DNA from: Tetragonia tetragonoides
Taxonomy: Eukaryota; Streptophyta; Magnoliopsida; Caryophyllales; Aizoaceae
Direction of reading: 5' to 3'
DNA length: 64,000 nt
NCBI GenBank assembly: GCA_038025085.1
Contig: CM076147.1
Location: 4,011,501-4,075,500, forward strand
Both the position numbers and the translations under genes were made by a program. Below the pieces are notes generated by a model, which was not told the origin of the DNA, made no database searches, and saw only the letters and a list, made by a program, of their open reading frames with translations. Positions 56,172 through 64,000 of the stretch are shown one piece after another (the first letter of the stretch is position 1; each line of letters opens with the position of its first letter).

Positions 56172-56880
56172 GTGAAGAAGAAGAAGAAGAGTGAAAATTT
56201 TGAAGAATGGGGAGATTCTAACGCAGATTGATTGACAAAATTGACTAGACCCACATTGGTATTTTAAGAGCTTCCTTTTAGGTAACACAAAGTAACAATA
56301 ACTAGCAAGTTTGGTCTTTTGAGTTAGGTGGGATTTTTAGATGGTTCCTTTCTACGTTTTTGGAAGGAAAAAATGAAAAACTATCTGATAAAATTATGGA
56401 TATCGTTTTTCATGTCTTTGTCATTATTGTCAACATTCGCTTGTTTTCTTGGGATTAAATTTTGGATTATTACTTTCCTCCAAATGTGTCCCATATAACG
56501 CAATCGTGTTGATTGTTGCCGGATTTTGTATCAACCTCTATCAGCTTTTCCTTTTTATCTCACGTCAAAGAAAAGAGAAACAATACTCCATACTTTTTCC
56601 TTTTTCTCGCCTTTAATTGGGGAGAAATGTACATGAGAACGACGGTAATTCACAAATTTGGATATGGTGAATCATTAAGGGAAATATGATCTAGGGAAAG
56701 TAATATGGAACTATGGATCTTGAATCGATCATGTGATTGATTTATAAACTAAAATATATTTGACGTCAAATTTATATGAGATGGCTTCATATTGAGGTGA
56801 CCTCACGCTGAGGCAACATCATATAAAAATTACACATTGGATCGATTTACACTGAACCCCTAATGATGTAGCTGCTTTAA
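56172..56880. other. Former upstream promoter region of the invertase gene; no gene
   Basis: Contains the (GAA)n/(CTT)n tract at 56175-56192 and a foldback-like piece near 56770-56830 that resembles the arms at 5731-5838. No open frame of interest. Confidence 0.5.
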
Positions 56881-57537
56881 GGTTCTGTTTGACTCAACTT
56901 AATTTCACTTAAATTAAGTTCAGTACAGATTAGTTCAGTTCAGGTCCAATAAGTTCAGTTCAGTTCAGTTCAGTTCAGAGTTAATAAGTTCAGTTCAGTT
57001 CAGTTCAGGGCCAATAAGTTCAGTTCAGTTCAGTTATTATTATTGTTGTTGTTGTTGTTGTTATTGTTGTTGTTGTTGTTGTTGTTTAATAATGCGTGGT
57101 AATACCTTTAAAATTAGATATTTTGTTTTAAATTAAACACAATAATAAAATAGTAAGAAAACAAAATTAAGGGGCAATTGGTTTGTTACTTAATAAGGAA
57201 AGGATCAATAAATAATTAATATTAGAAAATAAAAATTGAAAGAAATAAACCTAGTTACCCTTCTTGATTGGATCACTCTAGTAAAGTAGTAGAATTACTT
57301 TCAATTCACTTTGCTATTTTTTGGTTCGTTGATAGAGATACTCGATCCAAATTTTTTTTCCCTAACATTTTTGAGAGATAACAGCGATTATAAAATAAAA
57401 TTACCACAAAAAAGTGTTGAGAAGTAGCATTTATCTTGTAGATATGTGACATTAGCTTTGAAAATAGTAAATTAAATAATAAAAATATAATAATAAAAAT
57501 CAAGTAAAAGTAGTAGTAGTAGTAGCAGCAGCAGTAG

Positions 57538-57661
<124 letters not shown>

Positions 57662-57750
57662 TTCAATTCAGTTCAGGAGCATTAAGTTCAGTTCAGTTCA
57701 GCTCAGGAGCAATAAGTTCAGTTCAGTTCAGTTCAGTTCAGGGTCAATAA

Positions 57751-58021
57751 GGGCCTGTTCTATTCACCTTCTTTTTGCTGAACTTATCTGCACAATACTG
57801 AACTGAACTGAACTGAAATTTACTGAACTGAACTAAATTTTTCTGAACTAAACTTATTTTTACTGAATCTACAATTACAAAGAGTAAATTTATTCTTTGA
57901 TTTACGGAACTCTACTGAATTTTTCTGAACTGAACTTCTTTTTACTGAACTAAACTGAATTTTATTGAACTGAACTGAATTTTACTGAATACTTCAGGAA
58001 AAAGTTAAGGAGAACAGGCCC
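57751..58021. mobile_element. Nested Tourist-like MITE (family A), 271 bp
   Basis: Ends gggcctgttctattcacc and, complemented, gggcctgttctccttaac. TAA on both sides (57748-57750 and 58022-58024). It lies inside the (TTCAG)n-rich arm of the family-B element, so it inserted later. A second copy is at 60733-60988. Confidence 0.88.
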
Positions 58022-58090
58022 TAAGTTCAGTTCAATTCAGTTAAGTTAAGTTCAGTTACGTAAAATTCAGTTGAATCAAACGGAGCCTAA

Positions 58091-60572
58091 ATCACATTGA
58101 ATGATTGAAACATGTACTTCAAAAGAATTATAACATGTATATAGAAATAAAGATAGGAATTGTAAAATAATTTAAATACAAGAGCAACTCATTTTCCTCC
58201 AACTCGTCCACCGTTGGAATATTCCATCTTTTTCAGTTCACCTTAATTCAAATTAAATTAACTAGTGATCAAATAATATGATTTTGGTTAAAAAAAAATC
58301 CAACACAAACTTCTTAGCAATATACACACCGCCAATGTTAATCCATATCCAATTTTAAGCACACATCATTAGCGCCATGATAATTGGAAGAAGGCGACTA
58401 CAACGAGTACTCAATATTGTGGGCCTTACTCGACTTTTCGTGCTAAAAACGAGTTCCCATGAAACACTGGGGATAGAATGCTTAGAGCATTCTTATTGGT
58501 AGCATTTTTAAATGTTGCTTAAAATACTATTTAAGTTGATATCTCATTTTTAAACACGCCTTTCCTAATGCACATACCCAATTATTCCTAGATTTTTTAA
58601 AAGGCCTCACCCATACACCCAAATATTATGTATTATGTTTGAAAGACCCCTTTGCGGTCCCAATATTTCTCTCTAAGCATGTGTGTTTAAATAAGCATAG
58701 TGCTTATTTGAGAGTGTGCCTAAAAATTTCCAATATTGGTTAAGCACACCCTCTCTCCTCTCTAAGCACACCAATAAAGATGCCCTTAATATGTCCCTTG
58801 CTATCCTTTCAAGAATTAGGTATGTTGAATATTGTGATTGACATTCACCGTGACAGGGGTAAAATACTCCCAACCGACAATACTCACAACGAATAATATC
58901 TTATTCGCACTGTATCAGTCTATAAAAGGGGTAAAATGCTCGCAACAAACTGTATCTATATTCACATGATTTAAAAAGTTGAGCCAACTTAAGAGATGAG
59001 AGTGCCAAAATATTCACATCAACCATTCATTTGTTTTTTCTTATGAAACTATTATGAACAAAGTAAATGGTCAAATTTGTCTTTAGAATACCGCAAAAGT
59101 AATAAATGATTTACCATAGGGAATGAAGGCAGTATCGATTTTTAAATAAATGAAGGTACAAAAACTATTTGTCATCTTCATGCCATTCCAATATCTAATA
59201 TTATTTATATTTACCATATATTTTCAATTTGTAAAAATGTTTTAAAATTAATGTGCTATTAGAGTTACGGTGTGCTCTATGCCTCTATATAGCTAAATTT
59301 ATATGAACAAAACCGAACTTTAGTAATATGTGAGAAAAAAATAGCAAATCTAAATTGAATATTAGTAAACTGAAAACTTATTGGGTAAGCTTTGAAACAC
59401 ACAGCCTCCCTATTTATTAAGGAGTTAGGGCCACCCATAATATTATGAACATATTAAATTCATTTAGAAGGTTATATTTAGATGAATATGAATATGGGCA
59501 TGGTTGATGATCACTTGACATGGCAATGACTCACTAACTTAAATATGTGCCACACATGTTTACTCATAACTATTAACTAGATGTATACCCTGTGCGATGT
59601 ACGGGCTTGTAAATTATCATTAGAAAATATATTTTATAATATTGTTATTCAAATTTTTAATTAAGAATGATTTATCAATTAGGCATATAGCAAGTAATAT
59701 AGAGTTACACAAAATCAAAATTATGATGTGTATGATGTTTATTTTTTCTCTTATTTTTTTAGCTATGTGTAGTTTAAATTTTCTTATTTGACATGCATGA
59801 AATAGTTGCTTGATCCAAATGGATAAATGAATTTCATAGTTAAGTGTCAAATTCATAACTACCGTCTCGACATACTATATACAAATCAAATTAGTATATA
59901 TATACCTTCATGTATTTACATATATCCATAACTTTCTACAAAGAGTAGTTTTTATTTATCCATCGTTGGTTTACATCATATTTTATGAGCATTTTAACTA
60001 TAGTAGATTTACTTCATATTTTATGTTAAATTTCTTATGTGTCATTCATTTGTTATGCAACTCTTGTTTAAATAGATGTGGAGATATCAATTGATTTTTT
60101 CAAAAAAAAAAAAAAAATTCAAATCATTATTGAAGAAATTAATTATCATTACAATTATCTTATTTACAAATTCTACCAATACTATATTTCTCCATCTCCT
60201 TGGTGTTTAATCATGTACTTTCCCATCAATGGCTTTCTACTATACAACTGAGGTTTGAAATCACTTAGAAATTTGAGATGTATGTATAAAGATTACCGAT
60301 ACATAATTTTCATCATTTATATTAAAATAAAAATTATTTATGGACTACTACCCCTTATTAAATTCATTATGCCTAGTCTTTAGTATAATTTATGTTATGT
60401 TCATGTACCTTATTTATGAAGTTTATGTTCATGTATGCTCATTTAATTGGATTATAAGGTTCATGTACGTATTGTATTAATTACAGGACATAACATTAAT
60501 TACTAGATATGATGTTGATTGGGTAAATTGACGTATCATGACACGTGTCAATGTAGCAGCGTGCATGATCCA

Positions 60573-60615
<43 letters not shown>

Positions 60616-60729
60616 TTACACCCTCACACACTAACACTCCATACACACGCAAAATAAAAATGCATTCTTTATGTTAATGTGCCCCATGAAAATAGATTTG
60701 GTTACTATTTATACTTTAAACTTAAGTAG
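58091..60729. other. AT-rich gene-free DNA
   Basis: No gene recognised. A (TA)n run of about 17 units is at 60577-60611. Short open frames (58673-58873, 59620-59856) have no family features. Confidence 0.5.
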
Positions 60730-60732
60730 TTA

Positions 60733-60988
60733 GGGCCTGTTCTGCTCAAATTCTCCATGAAGTATTTAGTAAAATTCAGTTCAGTTCAGTAAACTTCAGT
60801 AAAAAAAAGTTCAGTTCAGAAGAATTCAGTATAATTTGGTAAACCAAAGCACAAATTTACTCTTTGTAATTGTAAATTTAGTAAAAATAAGTTCATTTCA
60901 GGAAAATTCAGTTCAATTCAGTAAATTTCAGTTCAGTTTAAAATTGTACAGGTAAGTTTAGTAAAAAGAAGGTGAAGAGAAGAATCCC
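60733..60988. mobile_element. Tourist-like MITE (family A), 256 bp
   Basis: Left end gggcctgttctgctcaaatt and complemented right end gggattcttctcttcacctt; perfect TTA duplication (60730-60732 and 60989-60991). Interior is rich in ttcagttcag words. Same family as 57751-58021. Confidence 0.85.
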
Positions 60989-61109
60989 TTAATAGTTAGG
61001 ATCATTGACATTACTAAGAACATATATGTTAAATGAAATAGGAAAGCAAATTAAATACAAGAGGCATGGTCCGCATGGTTGATTTCAACTGATGTAGCTA
61101 GTAATGAAT

Positions 61110-61195
61110 CACTAAAAAAAAGGAAAAAAAAAAAGAGAGGAAAAAAAAAAGAAAAAAAAAAAAGAGAGAACAAAAAAGAAAAAAGAGAGAGAGTG
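61110..61195. repeat. A/G-rich purine tract
   Basis: Almost pure A and G over about 85 bp with repeated aaaaaaaagagagg words, just upstream of a LINE insertion. It may be an old poly-A tail. Confidence 0.7.
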
Positions 61196-61270
61196 CTAGC
61201 AGTGATTCACTCACTCAAACACCATAAAAGAAAAGAAAAGATCTCCCTCACTTAATATTGCATCCTCTGT

Positions 61271-61833
61271 ATTGTTGATGAGATTCCCTCACAGGAGAGT
61301 ACTGATGTTATTACTGGTGGACTACCAGCATTTTCCTCGGCCCAGGTTCGATTCGTTGTTGATGCATGCTGCAGTTGGGCGTGACAATTCAATTGCCGCA
61401 TGGATTAAGATTGATGAAAGTGGTAACTTTGTAGAAGGTGGTTCTTTGCTTGTCAACTACCATCCCTTTTGTTGCAGAGTCTGCTGCGATCTGGTTAGCT
61501 ATTACTGCCATGGAGAGGGATAACATTTGTGGCGGTTTGATCCTCAGTGACGCTCTCTCAGTTGTTGAAGATTTGGAGCGTGGTGCTCCATTTCCTTGGC
61601 GCTCGACCCACTTTCTTAATTGTATTTCTCTTTTACAAACTACTATTTCTACTTCTATTGTATTCACTTCTCGATGTAATATAGCTTTAGCACACTCTTT
61701 TGCCAAATGGGCGCTAGTCTCAAGTGTTGAAGGCCGATCTCCGCTTGATGTAGTGCCAACTTGGGTTCGTGGTGCGTTGGATGATGTTAATTAATAAATG
61801 AAAATATGTAGTTTGATGACCCAAAAAAATAAA
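61271..61833 (+). mobile_element. 5'-truncated LINE carrying an RNase H fragment
   Basis: Flanked by a 17-bp duplication aatattgcatcctctgt / aatattgcatcccctgt (61254-61270 and 61834-61850; one mismatch), with an A-rich 3' end. The frame reads as RNase H: AAWIKIDESGNFVEGGS, then after a frameshift near 61450 VAESAAIWLAITAMERDN, ILSDALSVVEDL, and SRCNIALAHSFAKWAL, and ends DVVPTWVRGALDDVN with a TAA stop at about 61794. A worn but clear insertion. Confidence 0.9.
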
Positions 61834-61910
61834 AATATTGCATCCCCTGTCCCCACGCGTGCCCACACACAAGAGTGTACCTTACACAATTTGATGTTTA
61901 TGTTAACCAA

Positions 61911-62105
61911 AGAGATGGTGTGGTTGAGTGGTAGGGACTCATCCGTCCTTAACCAAGGTTGAGGGTTTGAATCTCGCTTTGGGCATGGAGTAACTTTAAA
62001 TTTCTTGGCCAGTTGTCCCACCCTTTGAGGTGTCTATAAGCCAACGCGGAGAAATATTCATTGTGGTCGACAGTGGATATCCTTAGTCGTAAACCAAAAA
62101 ACAAA
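61911..62105 (+). mobile_element. tRNA-derived SINE
   Basis: The A-box region tggttgagtggtagggactc and B-box gggtttgaatctcg are spaced about 45 nt apart like a tRNA gene. A tRNA-unrelated body follows and ends in an A-rich tail aaaccaaaaaacaaatc. Boundaries approximate. Confidence 0.78.
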
Positions 62106-62515
62106 TCAAATATTTATGTAAATTTATTAAATACTCCGTGATTCGTAATAATTTATATTTGTTTGTATCGCTTTTATTTTATTTGAAATTATTGTACCAA
62201 ATATCTCTTGCTTGCTTTATTAGTTATACTTATACTCGATCTTTACTCAAGAGCTTAATGATTAATGAGTAGTGTAAAAATTAAAATCGATTCGAAACCT
62301 TAGCAGTATACTATCGATTCGAAACCTTGTGACCTACTTGACTTTTCAAAAATATTTAAATTTGCTTTTTATTAAATAATATATATACATATACATAAAT
62401 TATACAATGAAATTCGAAGACTATCAGTACTATTAGCAACATTGTTGCATAAATTGAGAGAATTTTTAAAGTTTCTGTTGTTGAAAATCTTGAGATATTT
62501 GGTGTGTTTGTTATG
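62106..62515. other. AT-rich spacer, no gene seen
   Basis: Only short A/T-rich runs; nothing coding. Confidence 0.5.
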
Positions 62516-62517
62516 TA

Positions 62518-62726
62518 CTCTATTCGTCCCAAATTGATGTACCAAATTGACTTTAGTTTTGCACGATCTCCTAGACAATACTTTAACCATCAATAACTTT
62601 ACTTTTACAAATATAAAAATTATAAAAAAATATATATTGTGAAAATATGATCTAAAATAAAATCTAAGGAGAATATTTGTAAAGCTTGAGTCAAGAAGTC
62701 TTCTGAGGACATCAATTTGGAGGGAG
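62518..62726. mobile_element. Stowaway-like MITE, 209 bp
   Basis: Left end ctctattcgtcccaaattga and right end tcaatttggagggag are inverted, matching the ctccctccgtccc type of Stowaway ends. TA borders both sides (62516-62517 and 62727-62728). No coding capacity. Confidence 0.85.
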
Positions 62727-62982
62727 TAATACTTATAAGAACGTAACAATTGCTCTTAAATACATTACATAATGAGTCATACATATATAGAGTATATTTC
62801 TTTAAATTAACACCCTATCAACAAATAGAGGGAACTTGATTCAAATGTAAGAAAAAAACTCAAAACATAATCAAGTCGAGTCCGGAATATGCTTGAGTGG
62901 GGAGCTAGAACGATCTCGTAGCCAACTTGTTATGACGTCATATATTCTTGTTTTTTTGTTTTTTTTGAGGGGACGTATGTAT

Positions 62983-62984
<2 letters not shown>

Positions 62985-63018
<34 letters not shown>
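62985..63018. repeat. Poly-T run of 34
   Basis: A pure T run, possibly the tail of a minus-strand retrotransposed copy. No source sequence was recognised next to it. Confidence 0.9.
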
Positions 63019-63136
63019 CCGATAGGAAGTATGGTGGATATTCTATTACGTAGTTAAAAAGGCACACATAGCCGAGCTAGCTAGCTTTACAAATATCTCT
63101 GGCATGTCTTCCATCCAAATTCTCTCATGATGAGAA

Positions 63137-63497
63137 CAGGGCCGTTCCTAAGGGTTTTGAGGCCCTGGGGCGGGATAAAAATAAAGACCCCTAAGTATGA
63201 ATAACTTGTTTTATCGGCAAAAAATAAAATAAAATTTGGGCGTATTAGGAAATGAGGATATGAAGAATGAAAAATTATTTTAAATTATAGAAAAATGGGG
63301 GCCAAAGAGATTTGATCTCAAAATCTAATGTAGGTAAGGAGCAACACAACTCATTTCCAACCAAGGAACCAGACCCTTTTTCATGTTTAGTATTTGCAAG
63401 TTTTTTTATTTATCTTAATTTTGCATTGTTGTTTGGGCCCTCTACAAATTGGGTCCTAAACGGTCGCCACTCTGGCCACCCCCTTGGGCCGGCTCTG
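63137..63497. mobile_element. hAT-like MITE, 361 bp
   Basis: Left end cagggccgttcctaagg; complemented right end cagagccggcccaaggg. Flanks gatgagaa (63129-63136) and aatgagaa (63498-63505) agree at 7 of 8 bases, an 8-bp hAT TSD. Ends of this type are common in plant hAT elements. It lies next to a LINE RNase H fragment. Confidence 0.82.
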
Positions 63498-63505
63498 AAT
63501 GAGAA

Positions 63506-63747
63506 TAAGGTTGGTACTTCGCAATACAATAAGCTACCATATTACCTTTCCTACGAACAAAAAACTAAGCTAAAAAATCAAACTTACTAGACCATAAATT
63601 AATCTCATCTAAAACAAAGCCAAGCGGACTATAAATTGTAGCGTTCTTCTTCAATTTAGATATAAAGTTGGCGCAATCGCTCTCCGCTACTAGTAACCGG
63701 TACCCTGCTTCCCAAGCTATTTTCAACCCACACAACATATGGCACAT
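63506..63747 (-). pseudogene. LINE RNase H C-terminal fragment
   Basis: The minus strand reads CGLKIAWEAGYRLLVAESDC, then SPLGFVLDEI, and, after a stop near 63565 or a frame change, FVRRKGNMVAYCIAKY, the usual end of the plant LINE RNase H (ESD, then R-x-x-N-x-x-A). No TSD was found. Confidence 0.7.
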
Positions 63748-63844
63748 ATGTATTCTTGTTTAACATAAATATGGGAATGGTTGATATGATCAACTCAGCC
63801 TAAACCTACATGCCTTGTGTTTGTAGATTTCTAGGAATTATATT

Positions 63845-64000
63845 AGCTAGGGCTCTTCATAACTGAATTTTGGATAGTTAATTTCGATATCCGAATTCGT
63901 ATCCGAAATTTCTGATATGGATTTGGATACTCGGATATCTGATATCCGAAAAAGTTAATTTTTTTTCTATTTTAATTGAATTTAATTTGGTTATTTTTTA
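63845..64000. mobile_element. Partial hAT-like foldback element, cut by the window end
   Basis: It starts tagctagggctcttcataac, like the left end of the element at 22772-23298, and contains repeated tatccgaa words. The right end lies outside the window. Confidence 0.5.

Overview
This window is nuclear DNA of a flowering plant. It holds intron-split genes with GT-AG junctions, typical plant gene families and a dense layer of plant transposons. MITE style and repeat content suggest Caryophyllales (beet/spinach/quinoa group), but that is a low-confidence impression. Six host gene loci were found. Four have gene models built by hand with consistent reading frames. Two are NB-LRR resistance-gene analogues with broken frames.

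Layout. 1-5.5 kb: a decayed L1-type LINE on the minus strand (ORF1, endonuclease, RT, RNase H), cut by the window start. 5.5-10.7 kb: AT-rich intergenic DNA with a foldback and a Tourist-like MITE. 10.7-17.7 kb (minus): a complete six-exon ERD2-like (K/HDEL-receptor-like) membrane protein gene of 273 aa. Its introns carry a hAT-like MITE, a tRNA-derived SINE and (GA)n. 18-19 kb: a ~1 kb foldback in that gene's upstream region. 19.4-23.3 kb: a SINE, a MULE with perfect 9-bp TSD and a LINE fragment nested inside it, a second MULE-type MITE, and a hAT-like element. 24.2-24.6 kb (minus): a small secreted Cys-containing protein of the prolamin-like/ECA1 type with a TATA box. 25.5-30.8 kb: a long-TIR foldback, LINE relics, a (TAA)n-bearing MITE and a 5'-truncated RTE-type LINE.

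32.6-41 kb: a head-to-head pair of CC-NB-LRR genes. NLR1 (minus) is interrupted inside its P-loop. NLR2 (plus) has two frame breaks and a 3' intron. All three breaks are +1 shifts in A/T homopolymers, so consensus error must be excluded before either is called a pseudogene. 43.7-48.1 kb (minus): a five-exon ankyrin-repeat/PGG membrane protein (602 aa). 49.4-54.5 kb (minus): a complete alkaline/neutral invertase (GH100, 569 aa) with a 5'UTR intron. A 1.49-kb MULE with perfect 9-bp TSD sits in its apparent TATA box. 56-64 kb: gene-poor, AT-rich DNA with nested Tourist-like MITEs, a long (TAA)n, LINE tails, a SINE, a Stowaway MITE and a hAT-like MITE.

The genes do not form one pathway. The NLR pair and the ANK-PGG gene belong to families linked to immunity; the invertase and ERD2-like genes are housekeeping types. 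I see no convincing evidence of a wholly new system. The most testable points are the MULE in the invertase core promoter, the NLR pair with eroded nucleotide-binding motifs, and the MITE families with precise TSDs.
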